From the NCBI GenBank assembly GCA_947095585.1, contig OX352761.1:96367333-96431332 (forward strand): a stretch of 64,000 nucleotides of DNA, given 5' to 3'. Of this stretch, positions 44,002 to 54,480 are shown one piece after another (position 1 is the stretch's first letter; every line of letters starts with the position of its first letter). A program made the position numbers and the translations under genes. This stretch comes from Nephrocerus scutellatus. Its lineage: Eukaryota > Arthropoda > Insecta > Diptera > Pipunculidae. The notes beneath the pieces were generated by a model, which was given only the letters and a program-made list of their open reading frames with translations, did no database searches and was not told where the DNA came from.

Positions 44002-44576
44002 CTAGCTGAGTGCCCGGCGAGGCGGCGTTGCGCGTTTGTAAAATTTGGCAGTCATATCCCCCCTAAAACGAAGTGTCCCTAGAGGTGCTTTACTAATCTT
44101 TACTTTACTTTACTAATCTGACACTAATATCGGTCATCTCCTCTTAAAACCTATCGACCACCACCCCTAGAGGTGTCTTACAATCACTATTCGCTTCAGT
44201 GACACCGAAAATTATAGAATCAGTACTTATATTGGTAACTATTGTTGGTAACCTCCCCACCAGCCATCCACCAGGTTGTAAATAATATAGGTGCCGTCAC
44301 ATAAGGCCAAGTGACATAAAGCCAAATGGCCTTATGACATAAGGCCAAATTATAGAGTTCGGACTTATGACACTTCAAAAAAGCGACATAAGACCATTTG
44401 GCCCTATATCACTTTCCACTTTAGCAAAGCGACATAAAGCCAAATACTAAATTTGGCCTTACGTCACTTGGGCTTATGTCACGGCACCGTAATATTTATA
44501 CCAATAAGTTTGGTTTAGGAGTTCCAGAGTTAGTTTTGTACAAACATACATGAATTCTCTAGTTTATATATATAGA
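44002..44576 (-). mobile_element. Non-autonomous Helitron, complete, 575 bp
   Basis: On the minus strand the element starts TCTATATATATAAACTAG at 44576 after an A (44577). It ends CCGGGCACTCAGCTAG at 44002, followed by T (44001). A GC-rich hairpin region (GCCGCCTCGCCGGGC) precedes the end. It has no coding capacity and is interrupted by a MITE at 44289-44489, so its own length is nearer 370 bp. Confidence 0.8.
44289..44489. mobile_element. MITE with about 40-bp terminal inverted repeats
   Basis: The left arm begins GGTGCCGTCACATAAGGCCA at 44290. The right arm, read in reverse, begins GGTGCCGTGACATAAGCCCA and ends at 44488. The arms stay alike for about 40 bases. A 6-bp repeat TAATAT (44283-44288, 44490-44495) is a likely target duplication. 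The middle has a perfect 9-bp palindrome GGCCTTATG/CATAAGGCC around one base (44328-44346) and further copies of the GACATAAGGCC motif in both directions. Superfamily unknown. Confidence 0.75.
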
Positions 44577-44852
44577 TTTCTCTAAGTCTTAACTTCTACA
44601 TAAATGCTTATATTTATTTGTTTTATGTATTCAGCTGTGATGATGTTGACAAAGTCCTGTCCTATTTAAGTCTGTCTTTTACTTTACTTTCAGCAGTTAG
44701 TATATACACACAAAATTACCAACATTTATGTTTAGCTGTTTATGAACATTTATGTGTTCAAGAAACTCTAGACTTATTCTTTCAAAAGAACTCAGTCAAT
44801 TTCAACATTTCTAACTGATACCATGTCACACGGGTTCGTTGACGTCTTTTTT

Positions 44853-45244
44853 AAACTCTCTATATTAACTTCGCGTGGCCGCGGCTGGCGGACTGGCTGG
44901 CTGCTGGTCAGATCTTGTGATAATTTTTCAACCCACTTCCTAAAGCCCAATTTTATTGAAATTTTGCACACATGTATATTTCCGGTGACAGTACTTTCTA
45001 TTAATTAAGTAATTTGATTGTGATCAGGCCGCGTCGTCGGGGGGCTCCCATACAAATTGTTTTTTCCGGCATCATATCATTTCATACTATAATGACTGTG
45101 TTCTGTGTACGTTGTGCCCCGTGGACAGCGCTGCTTGCTTTACGATTGGTGTTGTTTTGTTGTTGGGTTGCAGTGCTTCGCATGTGTTTTTATATTTCAG
45201 CATTTATAGTGGAATTCAGTATACTTTAGGTTATTAGAGAATTT
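44853..45244 (-). repeat. REP-A copy h, complete with both termini
   Basis: Left terminus AAACTCTCTATATTAACTTC at 44853, right terminus GTTATTAGAGAATTT ending 45244. It contains the uninterrupted phrase TTTTGCACACATGTATATTT that the gypsy element split in copy f. The right half is less repetitive (ACAGCGCTGCTTGC), comparable to the GCAGCGCAGCC module of copies c and d. Confidence 0.75.
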
Positions 45245-46229
45245 ACATTTATATGACTTGTCTGGCATGAAAAAAACCTATATCAAAAACCTAACCCAAA
45301 AATATAAAATTTTCAGGAAATTATATTCTTGGTCTTGGTCTTGGTCTTGGTCCGTGCTTGTGGAAAATAAAATCAAAGGTATACAGCAATCAGTATTTGA
45401 AAAAAGTTATAAAGTGCTAATAGAACAATTAAAGAAGCAAATAACAAACTCAAATAACACCTCATTGTTAAAAAAAATTTATTCATTTAGAAGCAATTAA
45501 TTAGAAGCAAGGAATAAAAAAACGTGAAGGATTCCTAAAAATTACCATGTAATAATTGTTCTCTCTTGAACAACCACTTTTTTGCCCAACATGCCCCTTT
45601 TTTCTTCAACAGCTAAAACCGCTGATACTGCCAAGAGTATGCTGTTATCCATTTTGAAAGACGGCACTGAATCATACATAAAACCAAATAATGTAAATGC
45701 ATTTTCGGACAGTGTACCGTGTTTGAAAAACAAACACAGAGTACCAAAAATGTATACTTCTATTCTATTGTCAGAATATTTAGGCTTTTTAGAGTTCGTA
45801 TTGGACTTTGAAAATAAAAACACAACACAAGTTAGTTTTTTTTCCAAAATTACAAGAGAGAGTTCGCAATTTACACTGGTGATTAATAATTATGCTCACA
45901 GTTATATTCACAATAACACTCATATTCACGTACAACACTGCTCTATCTACTTGCAAGTTCTTTGATATAAATCCAAATCATAAAAAAATATGGGCTATTT
46001 ATACTTAATCAAGAGTTTCCAGAAGGTTCGACGTTTTAATTACATAAATTACATAAAGAACCACCTAGCAAATACCAGAAAATGCTGGTGTCATTTATAT
46101 AAAAATCCCCAAATACAATTTAACCACATATAATTTTATATGTTTTAAATGTTAATTGATATGCAGATGGTGCTGTTAAGTATACTAAAACTATTTTCGT
46201 AGCATTACCCCCGCTTAATTTCTGTTCGT
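45245..46229. other. AT-rich, two unrecognised short ORFs
   Basis: 45258-45500 (plus) contains a SWSWSWS run from a GGTCTT microsatellite, so it is probably not a gene. 45582-45965 (plus, 127 codons) reads MPNMPLFSSTAKTADTAK, LLSEYLGFLEFVLDFENK and a histidine-rich end; I do not recognise it. The two may be part of an unknown decayed transposon. Confidence 0.35.
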
Positions 46230-47436
46230 GCCATTCAGATTTGCACTCCTCCTGATATTGTAACTTGTATTCTGTCGATGCGGAAAACTTTCATTTTACA
46301 TCTGGGGTTTTGTTGAATTCGATATATTACATCATTGATACTCTTGATGATCCTGTAAGGGCCTTTCCAACTTTGCTGTAATTTTGGAAATTTATTTTTC
46401 TTCTTTTGAGATTGTAAAGCCAAACCTCCTGAAATCCTCCACAGATCGCACACTGGTTTTCATCTGGTTGCTGGCATCCACTATATTGCTCCTTACTGCT
46501 ATATGAACATTGATCACCCTTCGCTTTCGATCAGATACCTTTGCAACTTTCTCAATTAATGGCGCTGCAAACCTTGTATTGACGCATTTTCCCTTTAGTT
46601 GTTCGTTGCGGTCCTCTTCTAGCAGCAGATTTGTAACAGGGCGGCACCAGTTTTTAACATCTTCTGCGGCATTTGACCCAAATGAATCGATTTCTCACTT
46701 AATGTAGTGTCTTGTTAATGCCCAAATATTCTCCTGTGTGTTTCGTGAAGCACTTTGATTCGGTTCATTAGCACAATCTGTGATGTGTTGCTTCGACCGT
46801 CGGCAGATTCCAATCGCCTTAGTAGTAGTCCAGCTTTCAATTTTAATGATTGCTATTGAGCCCATTAACTTTTTTTGTAGGACTTGCTGTTGCAATCTCA
46901 TGCCACTAGGGTCTTCCTCCCTGCTCCATCCATTGAAATATTGGAATCATCGCGTGCTTGTTTTTCTCTTAGCTGCTCTTTTGTTCAACGATCCTGTAGT
47001 CTTATAAGTGCAACTACTTCCGAGTAGTTCTTGTTGTCTTGCCTTGTAGAGTGTTTGCATTGGATGCATAAGGACTCCTTTCCTTCTGGATTCTGCGATA
47101 GCACTGCTCCTATGCCCGTGTTGCTTGCATCAGTATCCAGAATGAAGAGTTCTTCTGCTCGTGGATATGCCAAAATTGGGGAACTGTATAGCTAAATTTT
47201 TAGCAGGTCAAATGATTTTTGGTGCTCGCTCGTCCGTTTGAATTTCTGATTTTTCTCATGTAGGCTTTTAACATCTGCGAAGTTAGGCACACGCCGTCGA
47301 TAGTAGGAGCATAGCCAAAAAAATCTCCGTAGCTCATGTAAATTTCTTGGTACTGGCCATTCCTCAAGTAACTTCTTTAGATTAGTGCGCATTTCTTGGC
47401 TGGACACAATGTGACCCAAATAGTTAACTTCATTAT
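46230..47436 (-). pseudogene. Second Ty3/gypsy element, pol remnant
   Basis: Minus strand, right to left. RT end and connection at 47192-47419: LGHIVSS-type MGHIVSSQEMRTNLKKL, WPVPRNLHELRRFF, SYYRRRVPNFA. RNase H at 46985-47173: ELFILDTDASNTGIGAVLSQ. A decayed middle follows. Integrase C-terminus at 46235-46453: KKNKFPKLQQSWKGPYRII, then KMKVFRIDRIQ. The integrase core is unreadable and no LTRs were found. It differs from the young element at 20-25 kb and is much older. Confidence 0.75.
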
Positions 47437-47439
47437 GGA

Positions 47440-47935
47440 AGAGGGTATGGGTGCCCCTCGACCAAGGGACCCGATCACTTCCAAATTTTTACAAAAAGTG
47501 TTGTCCATCGGATATAGGCATGCGTATAAAATTTGAAGAACATCGGTTACTTTTTTTTTATAAAATTTGTATGGGTGCCCCATGATTTGTATGGGCCCCC
47601 GCCGGGACCCGATCAATGTCAAATTTCTACAAAAAGTCTTTCCATCGAATACATGCGTGTAAAATTTCAAGAAAATCGGGTATTATTTTATATAGGCCTT
47701 AGGGTCGAATCACAAAATCTACAAAAAGTTTTGTCCGTCGGAGATACGCATGTGTTTAAAATTTTAAGAAGGTATTCCAAATTTTAATAGAAAGTGTTGT
47801 CGCTGGAAATGCACATCTGTGCAAGGTTTTAATTAAATCGGGCGTTGGGAAGTGGGTTATATAGTGATCGCAAGATTCAATGACAAACAAACAAACACAC
47901 CGGCACGTGAAGTTAATATAGAGAATTTGAAAAAA
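47440..47935 (+). repeat. REP-A copy i
   Basis: Replaces the gypsy remnant abruptly at about 47440. It shows three iterations with CCGATCACTTCCAAATTTTT, TTGTCCATCGGATATAGGCA and GAAAATCGGG. It ends AACACACCGGCACGTGAAGT and GTTAATATAGAGAATTT at about 47928. Confidence 0.75.
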
Positions 47936-48424
47936 ACTCACATTTACATGACAATTTTTATGAAATTTTCAATGTATATTAATAGGATTTAGCACATTTC
48001 CAACATCCCTGGGTACGAGGGAAGGGAAAATGTAAAATTTTAACATAAGACCCATTTACAAATCAATCTTTATGAAGTTTTCAACTTAAATTATTGCGAG
48101 GTGGGGAAATGTTATAGGCTATAGTGTACCCCTCATCTCGAGTTAGTAACAGGAACGCATGGGTTCATGTTTGCGGATACCAAAGAGCCCGTGAACAGCT
48201 AATATTATATAAAGAGGTTAGTTTGTTTGCATTTTCAACTGAATACGCTAATCTTAAAAATTACTGGACCAATCAGGGTTTCAACATTGTATGGTTGTTT
48301 TTACCCCTGAGTTTATAAGCTACACTTTTGTGGTCAGTGATTGATAGGGTTGGTGGGGTCAGGGTTGGGGTTTTGGTGGTGTCATCGGGTTGGTGGCAGA
48401 CGGGCAATACCTGTTATTTCAGTT
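47936..48424 (+). repeat. Interspersed repeat B, probably a decayed Helitron
   Basis: ACATGACAATTTTTATGAAA and TTTTCAATGTATATT are shared with 56.44-56.58 kb. The right part (about 48340-48424) is GGT-rich and ends ACGGGCAATACCTGTTATTT, a decayed match to the GGGAAACGCCGGGTATTTCC end of the 7.8-kb and 34.5-kb Helitrons. The CTAG end is not preserved. Confidence 0.45.
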
Positions 48425-48489
48425 AATCTTAAAAACCACTGGAGAGATTTCGGTCAAGTTTTAATTATTGTACAGGGTTTTGTAGGGTG

Positions 48490-49790
48490 TAGAGTCGGTT
48501 GGCTGGTGGGCACGTGGTGGCCGCCAATTTTTTTTCCAAAAAAAACGTTGAATGGTCGGTCTAGTCCCATCATAGTAAGTTTGGCACGATTACAATTCTC
48601 GATGGCGAGCATAGAAACGAAAACGGCTAAACGATTTAAGAATTTTGTGATGGAATGTACGAGCTGCATAGCACCTAGGAAATAACCTGTCTAAGTATAA
48701 ATGTTACATAACAGTAATCCAGGCAATGCCGTGAACTGGGAATAGGGTGGTACAAAAATCAGATTATTACATAAATAATGAAACCCACCCATACCGGCTT
48801 TAAAGCAGTAATGAACCTCTATGCACCATTCGCGTGTCGTTCAAATTTAAGAACGTTGGCCTCATAAACGTTCACGCACATATAGAATATCTCCCACATA
48901 AACAAGAACTCCATGTCTGGCCTTAGAATGATGTAAAATAAGGGGAGATGCACGAAAACATAGGTCGGCATAGAGTTTACAGGCTGTATATTGGCATCCA
49001 TAGTTACCATCAGAGGAGAGTACTTTTATGACTATGGACAACAAGTCATAGAAGCAGAAGCAAGTAATAATTTGTTTGTTGCGAGTGAACGGTTTTGTGT
49101 AAGAATATCTACAAAGCCAACTGAGTATTTCCTGATGAAAAACAAGAACTTCATGTCTGTCCTAAGAATGATGTGAAAATCATTCTAGGGTAGATGCACG
49201 AAAAAATATTGGGATAGGATTTTCAGGCAGTATATTGGCATCCATAGTTAACAGAGAAGAATAGTGTTATGACGATGGACAAGAGTCATAGAGGAAGAAT
49301 CATGTTATAATTTGTTTGTTGCGAGTGCAAGGTTTGTGCGTAAGAATATCTACAAAGCCAACTGAATATCTTCTGATGGAACCACTCGCAACCATACATA
49401 CCCCGTGTTGTTGTACCAAAGTTGACTTCGACCCCTATCTTAATGGTATTTTGCTCTGAGATCGGATTGCATTACCACGAAAGACTGTATCAGCGAATCC
49501 AATTAAAGACAGCACGGCAACCCTTCGCAACGAACAACTACGATAGGACACATCCTAAATGCAGGGAGAGTAAGCTCTGGGGCTGTGTGGAAATGGACAT
49601 TCCTCAAATATACTGCTATTAGCACTGCTTCCTCCATATGAGGCAGGAGCACTAAAGATCGCAACGCCTATAGTTCGATTATGAATGTAAACTAGATACT
49701 AAACGTTAAAATGTAAAACGCGGAGACAAGAAGAAGGATCAAAAAACTCAGAATATATGAAAAAATAGAAATACGCTAAAGCCATTATTG
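48490..49790 (+). mobile_element. RTE-type non-LTR retrotransposon, strongly degenerate copy
   Basis: 5' UTR (GTGGTGGCCGCCAATTTTTT, GGTCTAGTCCCATCATAGTA) and endonuclease-coding sequence (ACGAAAACGGCTAAACGATT, TACAAAAATCAGATTATTAC) can be followed base for base against the 30-kb copy, but the frame is destroyed. Linker sequence GCAGGGAGAGTAAGCTCTGG is at 49560. A 240-bp segment of the endonuclease region is duplicated in tandem. Confidence 0.7.
48901..49380 (+). repeat. Tandem duplication (2 x 240 bp) inside the RTE copy
   Basis: The unit starting AACAAGAACTCCATGTCTG at 48901 recurs at 49141 as AACAAGAACTTCATGTCTG. Matching continues through GGCATCCATAGTTA, AATAATTTGTTTGTTGCGAG and ATCTACAAAGCCAACTGA. 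The two halves have since diverged by substitutions and small indels. Confidence 0.85.
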
Positions 49791-50950
49791 GCCAGGCATC
49801 AAATGATCAGATTTTCACCCTTACGCATAAAAATTATCCAATCCTGTCAATTGTCATTACATTTCACTTAAGGATAATGTTATGCGGTTATATAAGTATC
49901 CCATACTACCACTCATTCAGGTGGAACATACTTTTTATGCGAATGTGAATATCAGCTCATTTAGCTGGATGTGAATACAAAATACTCATGTGAACCTGTG
50001 AACAGAACGTACTTAAAGCCGAACTTTGTGTAATTCGTAAAAATGACGCGTGTTTTGGAAAAATAATTTAATAGCACCGAGTCCTCTAAGTTAAAATGGT
50101 ATGTACCTTCCCTTAGGGCAAGTATTGTTACAGTATTTTTAGAATAGATTCACTTTCATACAGGGTGTTTCAACCTAGGAACTATTTTCAAAGCAATTTT
50201 AATTTTTTTTCTTTTTTCTTAACAAACGTGCCATTATGGCACGAGTATAAAACACATGTGTGTGGATAAGAGGAAGTGATAATGGAGTTGCGTTTATGAT
50301 TTAGATTAACACTTGTTTGATAACAGTATTTTTTATCACTCAATCAAATCTTATGTGTCGTTTGGCTTCCGCAAATTTTTACGGACCAGACATGTATTCG
50401 CTTGTACAATGATTCAGATATGTTGATTGATGTGTAGAGTACGCTAAACTTTCTTCATAAAACATTTTATGGTTTGTTCCAGAAATAGTTTTGATCGGAA
50501 AATAAAAGGTCGACTGCTCAACTAGAAATTCTGTAGAACTCTCCTGTTTCATATTCGAAGAGAGCACGAATGTCATATTTTAATAAGTTATCGGACACTT
50601 GTGTCGAGCGGCCTCTATTTTTTTTAAAAAAAAACTCTTAAATATTTTTATGAGAATGAGGATGCTATTTTGCGGTTGAATGGTAATACGAGTATACTTG
50701 ACTAGTGTGGTAAAAGCAGGTCATGAATTTCTCTGGAAAAAATTAGAAGTAAAAAAAAACATCGTGTGTCTATCAAACTTGTTGTTGTAGAAAAAAGATT
50801 AAGTGGAAACCCTGCAATCATTAGACCCTCATTTACAGTACAAATATACCTATTTAATTTCGCATTGTACATAATTAATTAAAAGCTTATGACATGCAAA
50901 GCAAATAGCAAATAAAATTTCCTATACTAATAAGATGAACTAAAGGTGGC
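49791..50950. other. No recognised feature
   Basis: AT-rich, with short frames only. Confidence 0.4.
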
Positions 50951-51141
50951 GTATAGTCATGTTGGCAAGAAAAGAGGCCGCGCCAACAGGGTTGGACGAA
51001 AGGTCTGTAACGTCTAAGTCCATGGGTTGAAGGGGGCAGAGAAATATGTGGTTGGTAGTGTGGCTGCCTTGGTTACATTCGGGGCAGATATCATATGTGC
51101 CAGGTATAATGCGAGCTTTATAACTCTAAAGTATATGGACA

Positions 51142-51579
51142 TCACAAGCCGACCGAAGGAGAAGGGTGTGTACCAAGGACTCTATTAACCTTACTTGAGG
51201 AGACTGTATCGTAGTGTATACTAATTGAGGCTGAACGGACGGTGCTGGGATTCCAGGTATCCGGTATGACTGGGTTTATGCTGTCTCTGTACGTCCTGAT
51301 GTCTTGACGTATTCGGCGTGGAGGGATCTCACTGGTAGTGATGTCGTAAGCTGGGTGTGCGGGGTTGTGGCAGGCTAACAAGACCTGTTTTGGCAACAGT
51401 TCATTGTGTTTCCTGACGGAGAGCATGAACTTTTCTTCATGAAGATGATCGGGGTTATTTATGGAGTGGCACCCAGTTGCGACGAGAAGGAAGTATTTTT
51501 TCTGCACTGAATAATGTTCCATTGTGTGTGACTTAAAAATGACTATATGGGGGTGGCCAATATCTTTGTACGTCGTCAC
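51142..51579 (-). pseudogene. J3 C-terminal domain
   Basis: A 145-codon open frame contains YFLLVATGCHSINNPDHLHE, SVRKHNELLPKQVLLACHN and PPRRIRQDIRTYRDSINPVI. It is the longest uninterrupted remnant of J3 and matches the part of such proteins that follows the RT thumb. Confidence 0.65.
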
Positions 51580-51961
51580 AAGGACTTATTTGTCCTTACC
51601 AGTGCGGTTCCAGGTAGGGCTCTTGGAACCCTATTACGACTGCTCATTTTACTGCAAACATGTTTAGCGTGCCTATAGAAAGTAAGCAGATTGTCGAATA
51701 TGACCCCTAAAATTTCGGGGTTATTAACTGTATGGATGGTTTCGTTGTTAATGCGAATGTCAAGCGATAGACTGTCTTCTGTGGCCCAAGAGGTAAACAG
51801 CGTAGCAGATTATTTTTGGGAGGCGAGTTTAAATTCAGATAGCTCTGTTAAACAGGAGTTTACCCTATTTGTGACCTCGTTTACATCTGCACTGGAGGCA
51901 GCAACAGAACAATCATTGGCACAAGTGATCAATTTAACGCCAATGTGAGGAGTTGGGAGAA

Positions 51962-52622
51962 TCAAGACGTAGAGATTAAATCAGATGGGAGAGAGAATAC
52001 CTCCTTGTGGGACTTTCTTCTTAAGCTTCCCATGCTTTGAGCAGGAGTTTTTGAATTCCACAGGACTAACTGCAACGTTTTGATGGAGTCGGGTAGAGCG
52101 CAACTCAGTATGCTTTGTAGAAGGAAGGAGTGGTCAACCGTATCGAAAGCCTTGGACAAATCGAGTGCCACGATAGAAGGGCGCCAGTGCAGACCTCTGT
52201 AATGTGGGCCGTCAGCTCCGTTAAGGCAGTTGTAATGCTGCGATGTTTTCTAAAGCTATGTTGGTGGGTGGCGAGACTCATATGTTGTTGAAGCCTGGGG
52301 AGAAGGAGGGTGTCTAAAATTTTACCTACAGGACAAGCACCGAAATTTGTCTATAAGACGATCCTTCGTGGGCAAGTTTGCCAGGTTTTAAAATTGGGAC
52401 TATCGTGGCAATTTTTCACACGTTTTTTATGGTGAGGTTTTCCATGGTTAATTTGAAGATTTTTGCTAGATAATCCAGGCTGGAGTTATGTAGCTTTTTC
52501 AACATAAACATGGATATCCCGTCCGGCCCAAGTGCCTTAGAAGGTTTAGCCTTTTTTAATGCGTCTTGCGCCTCTAGGGTGTAGAAGGCAGAATGGTCTG
52601 TGTCGCGTTTCAACGCTTTCAA
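51962..52622 (-). pseudogene. J3 reverse transcriptase
   Basis: 52416-52622 reads SAFYTLEAQDALKKAKPSKA and LGPDGISMFMLKKL (RT entry). 51962-52171 reads MALDLSKAFDTVDHSFLLQ, the first catalytic Asp block. Further left, a shifted frame gives VPQGGILSP and a degraded catalytic box (CAND instead of F/YADD). It is inactive. Confidence 0.7.
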
Positions 52623-52640
52623 TTTGTGTAAAGTGGGACG

Positions 52641-53718
52641 AATGGTTTTTTCGTGACGGGTGTACTACGAATTGTCGTGAAAAATGTCATGCAAATTTCT
52701 TACTGTTGTCGTATTGGTGGTCATTAAATGAAATCGATGTAAGGCCCTACTCCTTCGTTCACACATTTTAGCCCAAATATAGTATAGTACATAACGAGCC
52801 AGGAAAGTGGACGTAATATTGCGAGTTAGAAACTTGAAGCACGAGGCGGTAGCCGAGTGCGGCAATCTAACGAACACACGAGTAATGTACGCTATTTTTC
52901 ACACAACCGAACGACACAACCGGTTGAACTGCTAAGCTGCTCATGCACAAAGCAAAACTATTTTTACTATACTATGTTCGCTGAGACTGCAGTGAATAAC
53001 AAAAGTATTTTATATATTAACACACTAGTGTGGATAATGCCTATTTTCGGGGATAGGTCATAGTTTAGGAAGCAGGCACTTTCGTCTATGGTCGTGTGAA
53101 AAAAAATGGAGGTGTGGGCACAACACGACTTACTTTCACGGACGGGGCCCCAGAATCTTCAGTAAATGTATATTAAATTTTTTTTTAATTTTATTTTTTT
53201 TTTAATTTCTTTTGCACTTAACAGATTTCTCATAAGTGCTATCTATCCTTTTTGAGTTTTTTGCAAAAACTCGAAAAACTGTCCAAGTAAACTGTAACTT
53301 CCGGTTGACAGATTTCCCTTAAAACTGGGACCTTCCAATTTATGTAAAAAGCTTAAATATGAATTTTCATCCCCATATGTTCAACCGTATGGGCTGTAGG
53401 CTGGACATAGATAGACCGACAGACAGACAGACAGAGATTTTTTTCGCTTTCGCTCAGGAGATACGGAAATCAGCAAATCAGAGATACGGAAATCAGCATT
53501 CGAACATTTTCATAATTGTACTATAATTATACTATACTTTCTTTACTATGTAAAAGAAAGTAAAATAAATGAATATCATAGAGAATTCCAATTTTTTAGC
53601 AATTTTTTTAGCTCAAAACAAAGTAATTTGATATAATCTAATGCCATTGCTGTATCGCACTTTTTACTGGAAATATATCAAGTAAATATAAAAAAAACCT
53701 ATAAAAAGTAAAAGATTT
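52641..53718. other. No recognised gene; GACA microsatellite
   Basis: The stretch holds (GACA)n at about 53418-53435 and AT-rich runs. The part just right of J3 may be its unreadable 5' region. Confidence 0.4.
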
Positions 53719-53980
53719 AATGTAAATTTTATAATCGAAGATACATATGTGTGCAAACTTTGCATAAAATCGAGTTATTTTTGATTTAGGAACACCACAG
53801 CCCTAGGGCCCGATCACTTCCAAATTTTTACAGAAAGTGTTCTCATCGGACATACACATGTGTGCAAAGTTTGCGTAAAATCAGGCTTTAGCAAGTGATT
53901 TAATAATTGATCACAAGATTCGGCCACGTACAAACAAACAAACACATCCGGACGCGAATGTAATATAGAGAATTTAAATA
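53719..53980 (+). repeat. REP-A copy j
   Basis: Starts AATTTTATAATCGAAGATAC (a decayed left terminus). It contains CCTAGGGCCCGATCACTTCC and TTCTCATCGGACATACACAT, and ends ACACATCCGGACGCGAATGT, AATATAGAGAATTT. Confidence 0.7.
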
Positions 53981-54059
53981 GTTCGTTAATCGGGTGCAAA
54001 CTTTAATGTATACATCATACATCAACATAATATCCGTTTTGAAGTTCTGAAAACAATAT

Positions 54060-54480
54060 CCACTTTTTCCACGCAACTCGCGACACGCGTCACACACGGA
54101 ATCTCATAAATAGTCCATGAGACTGAGCTGGTTACAAAATTTCAGCTCTCTAGGTCGTGCAAAGTTCTTTTAAAAATCTTAATCTTCTTAATCTTAATCA
54201 CGCATCACAACTTGCGACACGCGATCTCTAAAATTCCCTAGAAGACTAAGCTGCTCAAAAAATTTCAGTTCTCTATCGATCATGTAAAATTTGTTTAAGA
54301 AGGACCTTAAAAGAGTCTTTGAGAAAAACACTTTTACACGCGTCACACGTGCCACACACCACTTACGACACGCGTCACACGCGAGAACTCAGAAATACCG
54401 TACATGAAGAAAACTGCTAATAAAGTTTTGAGCTTTCTAGGTCATGCCAAAGTTGGTTAATAAATACCTCAAAGAAGTCG
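54060..54480 (+). repeat. Degenerate tandem repeat, about 140-160 bp period
   Basis: Three diverged units start near 54068, 54203 and 54368, each with CGACACGCGTCACACGCG-like sequence. Each then has AAATTTCAGCTCTCTAGGTC or a variant and TGCAAAGTTCTTT or a variant. No coding potential. Confidence 0.65.

Larger units (their letters stand above)
50951..52640 (-). mobile_element. Non-LTR retrotransposon J3 (CR1/jockey-like), decayed
   Basis: Minus strand, right to left: RT entry, RT palm, and a long C-terminal region, with stops and frame changes between. It differs from J1 and J2. The C-terminal RKHNELLPKQVLLACHNPAH, then RIRQDIRTYRD and NRVLGTHPSP, is followed by a decayed zinc-finger-like segment (SHTTNHIFxCPFNPW-type) down to about 51.0 kb. 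This tail is common in CR1/jockey-superfamily proteins of many invertebrates. The clade is not resolved. Confidence 0.7.

Noticed and set aside
45258..45500. Open frame with a SWSWSWS run
   Set aside because: The run comes from a GGTCTT microsatellite and the rest is lysine/asparagine-rich as expected from AT-rich noise.
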